Below, in pieces: positions 26,707 to 35,805 of a stretch of 64,000 nucleotides of DNA. Both the position numbers and the translations under genes were made by a program. The notes below the pieces were generated by a model. The model was not told the origin of the DNA, did no database searches, and saw only the letters and a program-made list of their open reading frames with translations. The stretch is taken from contig CAZEEG010000010.1 in NCBI GenBank assembly GCA_964511065.1, positions 13,634 to 77,633 of the forward strand. The letters run 5' to 3'. Origin of the DNA: CALBRZ01 sp964511065 (GTDB lineage Bacteria > Planctomycetota > Planctomycetia > Pirellulales > S012-138). The stretch's first letter is position 1. The number at the start of each line of letters is the position of its first letter.

Positions 26707-27213
26707 ATGTGCTGTGCTCGTCCCTGGTCGCTGTTGGTGTTGGTAGTGGCCTTTGGCGCGGTGGCAATTCTAGCCGCTATGGAATCGGGCGCGGTTGCCC
26801 CTGCCGCCGAGACAGCGGAAGCGAAAGCTGCCGCCGGTTCTGCCTCGCTTGAAGTGGTGCCGGTCGAGGAGAGCATGCACGAGTTCATGGAGTATGTCTT
26901 TGAGCCCGGCTACAAGCGGCTCAAGGTCGAAATGGCCAAGGCAGAGAAGGATCGCGCCGTTTGGAAAGCGATCAAGGGCGATGCCCTAACGCTGGCTGAG
27001 GCCAGCAATTTGCTGCTGGTCCGGGTTCCCGACGAAGACGGCGATGCTTGGAAGTCGCTGGCTGTCGCCACCCGCAAGGCTGGCCACTCGTTCTATCAGG
27101 CGGCCCGGGCGGCCGATTCCGCAAGCGCCGATCGAGCCTGGCGGCAGATGCTCAACAACTGTAACGCCTGCCACCAGAAATTCGCGGGCGGCGAATATCA
27201 ACTTGCACCGTAA
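26707..27213 (+). CDS. Exported c-type cytochrome, cyt c'/c556-like (168 aa)
   Basis: An N-terminal hydrophobic segment (about 7-25) works as signal peptide or anchor. The mature part is helical with MHEFMEYVFEPGYKRLK, DGDAWKSLAVATRKAG and a C-terminal haem site CNACH (Cys152-Cys155-His156) only twelve residues from the end. A four-helix protein with a C-terminal CXXCH is the pattern of cytochrome c'/c556. ATG 26707 has GGAG ten bases upstream. It follows leuC by about 70 bp on the same strand, but there is no functional link to leucine synthesis. Electron partner unknown. Confidence 0.75.
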   Translation: MCCARPWSLLVLVVAFGAVAILAAMESGAVAPAAETAEAKAAAGSASLEVVPVEESMHEFMEYVFEPGYKRLKVEMAKAEKDRAVWKAIKGDALTLAEASNLLLVRVPDEDGDAWKSLAVATRKAGHSFYQAARAADSASADRAWRQMLNNCNACHQKFAGGEYQLAP

Positions 27214-27532
27214 GCTGCGCTTGGCACCACGCCCTTCGATCACCCTTGGCAGCGAAGGATACCCGACAGGCTGGGCACTCTTGCGCGGTGTTACGCGCGC
27301 ATCGGGCGGGGCCGGCTGGAACGATTTTTCGTGACATCCCGCGCGTGCTGCGCCGCTAAACCCTGGCAGCGGCAAGGGGGGCCCGCCCCATGGCGTATTG
27401 CCTTTAGTACCCCACTTTAGGAAATCCTGGCCTAAACTTCCCATAGTGGCGCCCCCCGTTGGCGCAGTGTTCGGTGGATTTCCGATTGGCGCCTCTCTTT
27501 GAAGGGGGCGCACCCTGTGGGGAGATTCTACG
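27214..27532. other. Spacer after the cytochrome gene
   Basis: About 320 bp without a gene. It has a short possible hairpin, CCTTCG (27233-27238) with CGAAGG (27253-27258), and several scattered GGCGC(C/A) motifs near 27450-27512, none clearly arranged. Confidence 0.25.
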
Positions 27533-27856
27533 ATGGCCAATGCGGCAATGATCGTTCCCGAGGACATGGCAGACGTCTTCAACGCGATGTCTCAGGATTG
27601 CGGGACCGTGCAGCGTCAATGGATTGGCGACGCTGTCGAGCAATCGCTGCGGCAGCAATCCATCTCGTTTGACCTGCGGGACAAGGTTCGTCGGGCGATC
27701 CAGGATGCCGACGCCGAGCAACTGCCCGAATGCTTCAGCCATCCCAAGTTGTGGGTGGCCCTGCGGGCAGCATTTAAGGATCGGGTTGCCGTGAGTAACC
27801 GCCCGATGGGACTGCCAGCAACGCTATTGTCGGCTATCAATCACTTGAGTCGGTGA
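27533..27856 (+). CDS. Uncharacterised 107-aa helical protein
   Basis: I do not recognise the family. ATG 27533 is preceded by GGGGAG at about eleven bases. The product is soluble and mostly helical (ADVFNAMSQDCGTVQRQWIG, then DLRDKVRRAIQDADAEQLPE), without signal peptide or cysteine clusters. Codon use resembles neighbouring genes and the frame contains no long basic runs, so it is probably real. Nothing in the neighbourhood suggests a function. Confidence 0.55.
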   Translation: MANAAMIVPEDMADVFNAMSQDCGTVQRQWIGDAVEQSLRQQSISFDLRDKVRRAIQDADAEQLPECFSHPKLWVALRAAFKDRVAVSNRPMGLPATLLSAINHLSR

Positions 27857-28076
27857 GCGATCGCTTGCCAGCATGCCGTCGCATTTCCGGCATAACCGCT
27901 ACGGCCTTCCTGGTTTACCGGGCTGCCTGACAAGCTGGGCGAGGTTTGATGCCAGCGTAGTGGTGGTTAATGGCCTGTTGGGGTGGCGCCCGATCAATCC
28001 AGGTGTGTGCTACAGCGCCATTTCCCGCAGGCCGCTAGCACAGCTGGCAACACTCCGCGCCTCACCCAACGGCCCT

Positions 28077-29492
28077 ATGCGACGAACCACCCACCCCAGC
28101 CTGCGCCGCCGTCGTCTGAAACGCAGTCACGCCTCATCGCGCGGCAACGGCATATCCCGATCGCGGCCAAGGGGCGCCGGACCGGCGATCCTGGCGATCG
28201 CCGTGGTCTTTGCCTGGTGTACCGCCTGGCAGCCTGCCGGAGCATCTGAACTGCGGCGGACGGCCATCGTCAAAGCCGTTCAGCAGGCCGCACCTGCGGT
28301 CGTTTACATCCGTGGCGAAAAAACGGTCGTTCAGTCTACCGGCTACGATCTGCACGAAACCGCGCGCCGCGTTAACGGGATGGGCACGGGCCTCATCATC
28401 GACGAGCGAGGCTATATTCTCACCAATTCGCACGTGGTCGAAGGCGTCGAACGCATCCAGGTCACGCTGCACAATGGCCGCGCCTACACCGCGAAACGCA
28501 TTGCTGAAGATTCCCAAGACGACCTGGCCATCATCAAGATCGATGCCGAATCCAGGTTGAGCACCATTCGCGTTGGTACCTCGCGCGACTTGCTGCTCGG
28601 CGAACCGGTGATCGCGATGGGCAACCCCTATGGATACGAACAGACCATTACCCGCGGCGTCATCAGCGCCTTGCACCGCGACGTGCAAATCACGGATACT
28701 CAGGTCTACAAGGATCTGATCCAGACCGATGCCAGCATTAACCCTGGCAACTCCGGCGGGCCGCTGCTCAATATTGACGGCGAGTTGATTGGCGTTACCG
28801 TGGCGGTACGGGCAGGCGCACAGGGCATTGGTTTTGCCATTCCCGTGGATAAAGCCATGGCGGTGGCCGCCAGGCTCGTGAGCGATCACGTGAGCCGCGA
28901 GGTGTTTCATGGCCTGACGGTGGCCGATCTCGAAAGCGGCACCGGTGCATTCGTCCAGCGCGTGGTACCGGAAAGCCCGCTGGCAGACCAGATTCAGGCT
29001 GGCGACCGCATTATTGACGTGAACGGCCGCCGCGTGGATCGCTCGCTGGACTTTGGCTGCGTGTTGCTGGAGCGTCGGCCGGGCGATGAACTCACGATTA
29101 CGGTGGCACGCAATGGCGGAGGAACCGAGCGGATTCGGTTGCCGCTACAGGAAGCGATGCAGCCTGTGGCACTGGTCGATGATCTCACCTGGACCCGGCT
29201 GGGCCTGCGGCTTGAAGCGATCCCGGCCGATTCCTTCCGCAGTCTTACGACCCGCTACCGTGGCGGTCTGAAGGTGACCGACGTTCGGCCCGCCAGCCCC
29301 GCTGCGCGGCAAGGCATCCGGCGTGGCGACATCCTGCTCGGCATGCACGTTTGGGAAACGATCAGCCAGGAGAACGTGGCCTATATTCTCAATCGGCCGG
29401 ACTTCAACATGCTCTCACCGTTAAAATTCTATATCCTCCGGGGCGGCGAGACGCTGTACGGCCACCTGCCCGTCACGGCAAGCCAGCCGTAG
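28077..29492 (+). CDS. HtrA/DegP-family serine protease with two PDZ domains
   Basis: Periplasmic quality-control protease. From ATG 28077 it has 471 residues: basic N-terminus and membrane/signal segment (about 35-56), trypsin-like domain (about 60-285) with triad His119 (LTNSHVV), Asp149 (QDDLAIIKID) and Ser226 (NPGNSGGPLL), then PDZ1 (about 285-370, GAFVQRVVPESPLADQIQAG) and PDZ2 (about 395-470, GGLKVTDVRPASPAARQGIR). The frame is open upstream to 27873, but that part has no protein-like features. No sigma-E-type regulator is nearby. A YfcE-like phosphoesterase follows 109 bp downstream. Confidence 0.92.
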   Translation: MRRTTHPSLRRRRLKRSHASSRGNGISRSRPRGAGPAILAIAVVFAWCTAWQPAGASELRRTAIVKAVQQAAPAVVYIRGEKTVVQSTGYDLHETARRVNGMGTGLIIDERGYILTNSHVVEGVERIQVTLHNGRAYTAKRIAEDSQDDLAIIKIDAESRLSTIRVGTSRDLLLGEPVIAMGNPYGYEQTITRGVISALHRDVQITDTQVYKDLIQTDASINPGNSGGPLLNIDGELIGVTVAVRAGAQGIGFAIPVDKAMAVAARLVSDHVSREVFHGLTVADLESGTGAFVQRVVPESPLADQIQAGDRIIDVNGRRVDRSLDFGCVLLERRPGDELTITVARNGGGTERIRLPLQEAMQPVALVDDLTWTRLGLRLEAIPADSFRSLTTRYRGGLKVTDVRPASPAARQGIRRGDILLGMHVWETISQENVAYILNRPDFNMLSPLKFYILRGGETLYGHLPVTASQP

Positions 29493-29601
29493 AGCCGGTA
29501 CCACCGGCCGCATTCGACCGACGCATGCGCCAAAGCTCGGGGGATACGACGGTTTCCTCCATGCACATAGGACGTCCGCCAATAGCCGGACCAACACAGC
29601 C

Positions 29602-30141
29602 ATGCGCATTGGCGTTTTTGCGGACAGCCACGATCACGTCGATAACGTCCGCCACGCGGTGGACGAGTTCAACCGTCGCCAATGCGAATTGGTGATCTTT
29701 GCCGGCGATCTGGTTTCCACGTTGGTGGTGCCGGCGCTCCGCTCTTTGAAGTGCCGCATCGTTGCTTGTTTCGGCGACAACGAGGGCAATAAGGTCGGGC
29801 TAAGAAGTGGTTTTCGCATCCTGGGAACGCTCGCCGATCCGCCGTTTGGCTTTCGTGCGGCGGACGGGACGCGGATTGTGATCACCCACCAGTTCCAATT
29901 GCTAAAGAACGATTTCGCGGGGTGCGATCTGGTGGTGTACGCCCACACCCATCGGCCGAACATTTCGCAGGTGGAAGGCGGACCGCTGCTGGTGAATCCC
30001 GGCGAAACCAGCGGCTGGACCTATCGGCAGCCGTCGATTGCCGTGGTGGAAACATCGCCGTTGAGCGCCCAGATCGTGCGTCTGCCGGACATGCCAGCGG
30101 CCGTGCCAAGGCAGATCAACCAATCGAGCCGGTATCGCTAG
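29602..30141 (+). CDS. YfcE/MJ0936-type metallophosphoesterase
   Basis: Single-domain calcineurin-like phosphodiesterase of 179 residues. All metal-ligand motifs are visible: ADSHDH (residues 7-12), FAGD (about 34-37), GDNEGN (about 58-63), ITHQFQL (about 94-100) and YAHTHRP (about 112-118). Relatives cleave simple phosphodiesters in vitro; physiological substrates are uncertain. Its TAG stop shares the tetranucleotide CTAG with the TAG stop of the convergent C25 peptidase gene. Confidence 0.88.
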   Translation: MRIGVFADSHDHVDNVRHAVDEFNRRQCELVIFAGDLVSTLVVPALRSLKCRIVACFGDNEGNKVGLRSGFRILGTLADPPFGFRAADGTRIVITHQFQLLKNDFAGCDLVVYAHTHRPNISQVEGGPLLVNPGETSGWTYRQPSIAVVETSPLSAQIVRLPDMPAAVPRQINQSSRYR

Positions 30142-31850
30142 TCGGCGGAGGTGCCGGCCGTAAGCTGTGGCTGCACCACCTCCAGCGGACGCGATCCCAT
30201 GCTGGCCTCGCGGTGCCCTTGCAGGTAGCCCACCACGTGGCACTTACCCAGGAAGGCGGCTGGCAGCGGCACTGTTACGCGGAATCGGCCGTCGCGGCAC
30301 TCGGTTTCCACGGCGACCAACCGCCGGTCGTTCGCTTTCTGGTAAATGGCCTGGTAGTTGGCGCGTTGCGTTTCGCTGCCGGTGGGCGGCTCTTTGGGTG
30401 GCGGCGTGAAGGTCAGTTTGTCGCGCGGCACCACCACCTCAATCGTACAGGGGCCGTCGATGGCGCACGTGCCGGTGATCTCGATTTCCCTGCCTTGAAC
30501 GATGCGATCAGGAAATTCCAGTTCCATTTGCTGAGGCCGGGGGACGCGCAGCAGAGGGTCGCCCAGCAGGTTGAACAGTTCCAGGTGTTCGCGGCGTTCG
30601 GCATCGAGGTCGCTGTGAATCCCCAGCGTCGAAGCCAGCGTGTCGAGCAGTATGGCCGTGGGACCGTCGCGGCGGCCCAAGACCATGTTTCGCTTGGCGT
30701 GCAGCATGATCTCGCCGATGGTGGCCCGGCGGTTTTCAAAGCACTCTTTGAGCAGTTCCCGGCCCAGCACCGTCATCGCGTATGGCATCGTGGTTCGCGA
30801 ACCGCTGAAGACACTGACCGGGCCGCCGGGGCTGTGCAGCAGTTCTTCGGCCAGGCAGTCTTCTTCGCGGTCGAAGGCACCCGTATAGCATGCCAGGAAC
30901 AAGGCTATTGGCGCACCCTGCTGGCAAGCCAGGCGGGTCACGTCATCGCAGTGCAGGATCGCCCGATAACCCTGGTTGGGCAGCCGAATCCAATCGAGCC
31001 CCCGGGGATGCCCATGACCGATGTACACCCAGAACAGCCCGCCCTCGTTGAGCCGATTCAGAGCGGTGGCCGGGAACAGTTCCAGGGGAGGGCAATAAGG
31101 ACTGGCCCAACTGGCATACGTCATCGACGTGACATACTCGGTTGGCACGCCCTCGCTGATGAAGCGCTGAGCACACATCTCGAGCACTTTATCCGCCAGT
31201 TGCCCAAATCCGCCTAACCCGGCTACAAAATGGATGCGGCGCCGCGCCGGGCCGCTAAACGCTTCGACTTCGTGCGCCGCAATCTTGCGGACCACCACGG
31301 ACAACTGCTCGGGCGTATCGACAGGGAACCGCCCCACGGCCAGTTCCGGCACGCCGTCGCCATCGAGGTCGCCATAGCGGTTGTCGCCCGCAATATCGCG
31401 GTCTTCTCCAATGGTGCGAATGATCTTGGCCGGAGTATGAAAGGTGGGAACACACCGGGCCGCCAGTGCCGGGACGTGGCCCAAGCCGGGCTCGGCGTCG
31501 CCCACCAAAAGCACAAACCGCAGGTGAGGGTAGGTCTTGGCGGCCTCGCGGATACGTGATCGAATTTCCTCAGCGGTGCCGTCGGCCGCCACGAATACCA
31601 GCCCATGGCCTTGTTCGGCCCGGAGTCGCACCCAGGGCTGGAGCGCTTCGCGAAAGACGGGTGGACACACCACGGCGGTATCGACGGTCGCCGCCGCGGC
31701 CGTTGTGCTCGGTTGGTTGGCATCGGGCGCGCCCGATACCGCGGGGCCGAGCAACATCAGCACCAGTGCCCAGGCAGCGGCAGCGATCAGCAGAGCCGAC
31801 TTGTGAGCGCGGCGGATATCCAAGCAGAAATCGGGGAAGCGGCCTGCCAT
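30138..31850 (-). CDS. Secreted gingipain-like (C25 family) cysteine peptidase
   Basis: A caspase-fold peptidase. From ATG 31850 it has 570 residues with a signal or anchor helix at about 19-40. The C25 signature DNRYGDLDGDGVPELAVGR is at 156-174. The catalytic dyad is expected at His279 (VYIGHGHP) and Cys321 (ALFLACYTGAFD). A beta-sandwich-like C-terminus (about 440-540) follows, as in gingipains. There is no Por-type C-terminal sorting domain that I can identify. The start is uncertain because the open frame continues to 32012. Convergent with the phosphoesterase gene with a 4-base stop overlap; downstream of the Nramp-like gene by about 390 bp. Confidence 0.82.
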   Translation of the reverse strand: MAGRFPDFCLDIRRAHKSALLIAAAAWALVLMLLGPAVSGAPDANQPSTTAAAATVDTAVVCPPVFREALQPWVRLRAEQGHGLVFVAADGTAEEIRSRIREAAKTYPHLRFVLLVGDAEPGLGHVPALAARCVPTFHTPAKIIRTIGEDRDIAGDNRYGDLDGDGVPELAVGRFPVDTPEQLSVVVRKIAAHEVEAFSGPARRRIHFVAGLGGFGQLADKVLEMCAQRFISEGVPTEYVTSMTYASWASPYCPPLELFPATALNRLNEGGLFWVYIGHGHPRGLDWIRLPNQGYRAILHCDDVTRLACQQGAPIALFLACYTGAFDREEDCLAEELLHSPGGPVSVFSGSRTTMPYAMTVLGRELLKECFENRRATIGEIMLHAKRNMVLGRRDGPTAILLDTLASTLGIHSDLDAERREHLELFNLLGDPLLRVPRPQQMELEFPDRIVQGREIEITGTCAIDGPCTIEVVVPRDKLTFTPPPKEPPTGSETQRANYQAIYQKANDRRLVAVETECRDGRFRVTVPLPAAFLGKCHVVGYLQGHREASMGSRPLEVVQPQLTAGTSAD

Positions 31851-32241
31851 GACAGCGTCGGTCTCCGCACGATGGAAGGAATCTGCATACGCGATTGAGG
31901 GACGGCTGAAAACCGGTTGCCAGCCGCCGCGCTGCAAAAGCACGCATGGCTGGTAAGCGGATACCGAGTTCGGGCGGTGCGGTTGATGACGTTGGATAGC
32001 GGCCGCTCGCAAGCCCCCTCCCGTTGGGGCCGAATGCCGAGCAAGCGTCCACGGCAGCGACTGGCCCGCCCGCGCCGCCGGGACGCAGCTTGCCCGGTCG
32101 TCTCCTCATCATATCGGATCGGTGCCCCGGGGGCGAAGCTGCTATGCCCCGGCAAACGCGACCCGCCCGGCCTCATCGGCCGGGACCGTGCCGACAGGTC
32201 ACGTGGTGACGCCGCCGGCTAGCGTTGCCTGCAAGCGTTCG
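31851..32241. other. Spacer between Nramp-like and C25 peptidase genes
   Basis: About 390 bp, no supported gene. It should contain the C25 gene promoter. No clear hairpin. Confidence 0.3.
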
Positions 32242-33780
32242 CTAACCCACCATCCGACTGATCCAGCCCCAGATCAACCAAACGGTGAAAAACCCGAAGA
32301 ACAATACCGACCAACCCAAAATGGCACAACGCCAGAGACTCATCCGCACGCCCGGCGGCAAGGCCCTCCGGTTCAAGTACAACAGGGTTCCGCTGTACAG
32401 AAACATCACCACACCGTTGAGCGATGCGGTCACTTCAAACATGGCCAGCGTCCCTGGAGCCAGGGCCAGGATCACCACCCCCAGGAGGATCGTCCCCCAC
32501 AGGAACAGGTAATACAGCCGGCTTTCGGTCCAGCGGTCGTTATTGCGCAGCCAGTTGACCTTGACGATATCGGTGGAAATTCGCGAACAGGCATCCAGTA
32601 CGCCGAACTCCGTAGTCAGCAGGATAGCGGTCCCCATCACCAGAAACATGATCCGGGCAAAACCTCCAATGGACGGCAATCGCGCGGCGATGCCGTCGGC
32701 CTCCTCGGCAATGAACGAAAGATCGCTCCGGCCGCCGCTTTGAATATCATCCGCCAACGCGCCATCGGGCGTGTAAAACACGCTGTAGCAGATCAGCGTC
32801 AGCGCTACCAGGCACAGCAGGCACGTCAGGAAGAACGAAACAAAATGCTCCATGCTGGCCGCGCGCCACCACTTCCGCCAGCGCTCCCGGTTGAGTTCGG
32901 TATCGCGGAAGTGGTATCCCACCTCCACCACGGCTTCTTCCTGCCCGGTGATGGGGCTGGTGATGCGGCCGATGTAGGCCCCCATGCCGTAGCCTTTGTC
33001 TTTGATGTAGTTGCTTTGGCCCAGGTTCAAGGTGCCGCCCGCACCTGCGAAAGCCAACGCTCCTAACAGCATGGCGGTCGATAGAGCCTGGGTATCGGGC
33101 AGTTGGCCCACGGTCACTGCGCCTTTCAGCAGCGCCACCACGGCATCGCCGCGCACCAACATTGCCGCCAACACGACCACCATCACCAGGATCGCTGTCA
33201 CCAAGAACCCTTGCACGCGCTCGACGGTTTCGTACACCACCGGGCCGGCCGTCAGGATGGCCCCGCAAATCAGCAACCCAGCGATAGCCAGCGGAAAGAC
33301 GTAAGGACTGGTGATGCCGCCATCGGGCGTGGCCTCAGCACCAAAAATGAGCCAACTGGACAGGTCGGCCGCCCCCTTGGCCCAGGCCGGGATCATCCAG
33401 GGCACCACGTTCATCAACAAGAACACCCAGGCCCAGTGTTTGCTGAGCCGGCAAAAGCCGGTGATGGCGCTTTCGCCGGTGGCCAGCGTCCAGCGCGTGA
33501 TTTCCATGTTGAGGAAATACTGCGTGGCCACGCCCAAAATGCAGGCCCAAAAGAACACAAACTTGGAGTGGTAAACGATATTGGGCCACAGCACGAACTC
33601 GCCGCTGCCCAATGCCAGTCCCGCCAGGATGATGCTCGGGCCCAGCATGCGCCGCAGGGGTACGACCTCGGGCAGGTCGCGATACCGCAGCGGTGGCAAC
33701 TTGCCGCGCGGAATGACATGCTCGGGCACCACCTCGTCGTCGCCGGCCGATGCCACCGGGGCCGTCGGTTTACTTGCCAT
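32242..33780 (-). CDS. Nramp-like transporter with atypical metal site (512 aa)
   Basis: Integral membrane protein with about 11-12 helices. The order and spacing match the Nramp/APC fold (MLGPSIILAGLALGSGEF in TM1, AGAGGTLNLGQSNYIKDKG in TM6, STDIVKVNW near TM9). However, the canonical DPGN of TM1 and MPHN of TM6, which bind Mn/Fe, are both absent; TM1 has GSGE instead. Planctomycetes and relatives carry such divergent members, usually labelled 'Nramp family divalent metal transporter'; the real substrate is unclear. I start at ATG 33780; a TTG at 33816 would add twelve residues. A charged loop of about 50 residues follows TM6. Monocistronic. Confidence 0.78.
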   Translation of the reverse strand: MASKPTAPVASAGDDEVVPEHVIPRGKLPPLRYRDLPEVVPLRRMLGPSIILAGLALGSGEFVLWPNIVYHSKFVFFWACILGVATQYFLNMEITRWTLATGESAITGFCRLSKHWAWVFLLMNVVPWMIPAWAKGAADLSSWLIFGAEATPDGGITSPYVFPLAIAGLLICGAILTAGPVVYETVERVQGFLVTAILVMVVVLAAMLVRGDAVVALLKGAVTVGQLPDTQALSTAMLLGALAFAGAGGTLNLGQSNYIKDKGYGMGAYIGRITSPITGQEEAVVEVGYHFRDTELNRERWRKWWRAASMEHFVSFFLTCLLCLVALTLICYSVFYTPDGALADDIQSGGRSDLSFIAEEADGIAARLPSIGGFARIMFLVMGTAILLTTEFGVLDACSRISTDIVKVNWLRNNDRWTESRLYYLFLWGTILLGVVILALAPGTLAMFEVTASLNGVVMFLYSGTLLYLNRRALPPGVRMSLWRCAILGWSVLFFGFFTVWLIWGWISRMVG

Positions 33781-34126
33781 GGATCGAGCGCAAAAAGTAA
33801 GCGTGCGGCGAATCAATCAAAGGCCGTTCGCAGAATTTCGCCGTGGAGCAATCATGCCATGAACCCGCGGCGCGGCTCAAGGCTTTTTGTCGCTCCTGCT
33901 CGACATCGACTTCGCGGACGCAGAGGGAAGGTTCAAGCTGCTCGGCGCGGTTCACGGCCGTTTGTGGCCCCTGCCCGACGGAATACGGTTCCCTCCCAAT
34001 CCGGCCCACCAAGCCCATGGCCGATCCGCTGCTACGGATTGGGCGACCGATCACGATGCTGCGACCATTGGGCCGGCCCCTCTCGCGGATGGCAGGCCAT
34101 CCGGGCGGCAACCGCAGGGGGGCGCA
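33781..34126. other. Spacer upstream of the Nramp-like gene
   Basis: About 350 bp without a supported gene, repeat or strong hairpin. Presumably contains the Nramp-like promoter. Confidence 0.25.
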
Positions 34127-35548
34127 TCACAGCGTTTTCAGGTACTCGAGGACGGCCTTCTTTTCTTCCTCGCTGAGTGATTCAGGGAAGGTGTGGCCTG
34201 CGGCACTCTTGCCGAAGCGGCGTGTGTCGAAGTACCAACGTTTTTCGGCCTTGGTTTCGGCGTCCTGGGGCACCTCGCCGAACGTCTCGATTTCCAGGCC
34301 GACCTTTTCGGGATCGTAGCCATCGATGCTTCGCCGCCACACGGTAGGGCGTTCATCGGCATGGAGTACGTGCCACAACGTAGGCACTGAACCGTTATGG
34401 AAGTACGGGGCGGACGCCCAAATGCCATCCAAGGGTGGGGCCACGTAACCGCCTGGATCGAGCGTGACCTGCTTCTCCCCGTAGTTTGAGAACCAGTTGG
34501 CCTGATAGCGGGCGCGATGCTGGGGCGTCAGCGCTTGCAGGCGGACCGGATCGGTACCGACTTCGTCGATGGGCACGATCCGGTTGGGATAGGTCCATGA
34601 TTGCCCGTAGGTGCCGTGGCATTCGGCGCAGTTGCGGTTGAACACCTGCTCGCCGCGCGCGGCCAGCGCTTCGTCGATGGGGAACGGATAACGGGGCGGT
34701 TCGAGCGACAGGATCCAGTCGTAGATTTTCCGGTAATCGCTTTCCCAATCGCGGATTCGCTTGCCGCTGTTCTCTGGCGTCATCAAGAACTGCATCAAGG
34801 CCCGATGATCGCGCTCCGCGAACCCGTCGGCGTACAGCACCTTCTTCTTTTTCATCAGCCACCAGGCCGGAGCGTCCATGTCGTGGTGGACCATCTCGGG
34901 CAGCCCGCGGTCGTAGACCAGTTCCAGGTCGTCATCGCGGGTGGCCTCCAGCAAGACTCCGAACATGACCGCGTTGGTGGTGCCCACGTTGTCGCCTTGG
35001 GGAAAGACACCAGCCGCCACGTCGCGGAGCGAGAACCGGCCTTGTTTCCGCCGGGCAGCCTTCACGTCCTCAGATAGGGTCTGCATGGCGAACAACGTGT
35101 TGGGGGCGCCGGGAATGACCTTGCCGGCCACTTTGCCACCGTGACAACTGAAGCAGTTGATCGACCAGCCCCCATTGCCGTCGTCGGTATATTGCAAAGG
35201 AATGGGGCCTTCGCGGCCTGGCGCCGGCGTCAGCCCGTAGCGGTCGAACGCCATTTGCCGGCGTACTTCGAGGTTCGCGTTCGCGGCCTGTTCTGCCAGC
35301 GGTTTCTCCCAAACCTGGTGAAGTTGATCGAATAACTCCTGGTTGAAGGCGGCCTTGACGTACGGCTTGTTCAGCAAGAGGCGATAGCCTTCGTGGTCGA
35401 TGGTCGTGGAGACGCCGTCATCGCCGGGGGGCTCCGATACCTCGGCCCCTGCGGCCGTTCCATCGCACCCGAAGGAAATGGCGAAGCAGCATGCCAAGAC
35501 CATCATCGCGGCAGGGAAGGGGCTTAGCTGCGCGGAAGAACGACCCAT
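34127..35548 (-). CDS. Diheme cytochrome c lipoprotein (RoxA/peroxidase-like, 473 aa)
   Basis: Exported protein with two haem-c sites, CFSCH (Cys132-His136) and CAECH (Cys307-His311). The N-terminus has a hydrophobic core ending FAISFGC, a plausible lipobox with Cys28. The motifs around the second haem (RGEQVFNRNCAECHGTYG) and at the C-terminus (GYVAPPLDGIWASAPYFHNG, VPTLWHVL) are typical of the diheme peroxidase / rubber-oxygenase-like superfamily, where YFHNGSVPTL precedes a distal haem ligand. Catalytic activity unknown. ATG 35548 has AAGG eight bases upstream; extension to 35767 is not supported. Confidence 0.82.
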   Translation of the reverse strand: MGRSSAQLSPFPAAMMVLACCFAISFGCDGTAAGAEVSEPPGDDGVSTTIDHEGYRLLLNKPYVKAAFNQELFDQLHQVWEKPLAEQAANANLEVRRQMAFDRYGLTPAPGREGPIPLQYTDDGNGGWSINCFSCHGGKVAGKVIPGAPNTLFAMQTLSEDVKAARRKQGRFSLRDVAAGVFPQGDNVGTTNAVMFGVLLEATRDDDLELVYDRGLPEMVHHDMDAPAWWLMKKKKVLYADGFAERDHRALMQFLMTPENSGKRIRDWESDYRKIYDWILSLEPPRYPFPIDEALAARGEQVFNRNCAECHGTYGQSWTYPNRIVPIDEVGTDPVRLQALTPQHRARYQANWFSNYGEKQVTLDPGGYVAPPLDGIWASAPYFHNGSVPTLWHVLHADERPTVWRRSIDGYDPEKVGLEIETFGEVPQDAETKAEKRWYFDTRRFGKSAAGHTFPESLSEEEKKAVLEYLKTL

Positions 35549-35805
35549 GAACTCCACCTTTGAGGAATGCACCCCTCGCACTTGGAACATCGTCTCTCCA
35601 GGGCAGACCGCAAACGGAGTTGCTCGGGCAACCGCCGGGCGTGCGAATTTCTGCAGGTGATACCACCATACCAACCAAGGTGGCCACGGTGAAAGGTGGA
35701 CAGGCTCCCCCGCCCCCCGGGGTGGTGTCGCATGCGAAAGAGGGCGGGGCCTGCTCCCTCCCCTCATGTGGGTGGGGGTGGGCGCGGCATGGCAGGCATG
35801 GCGAC

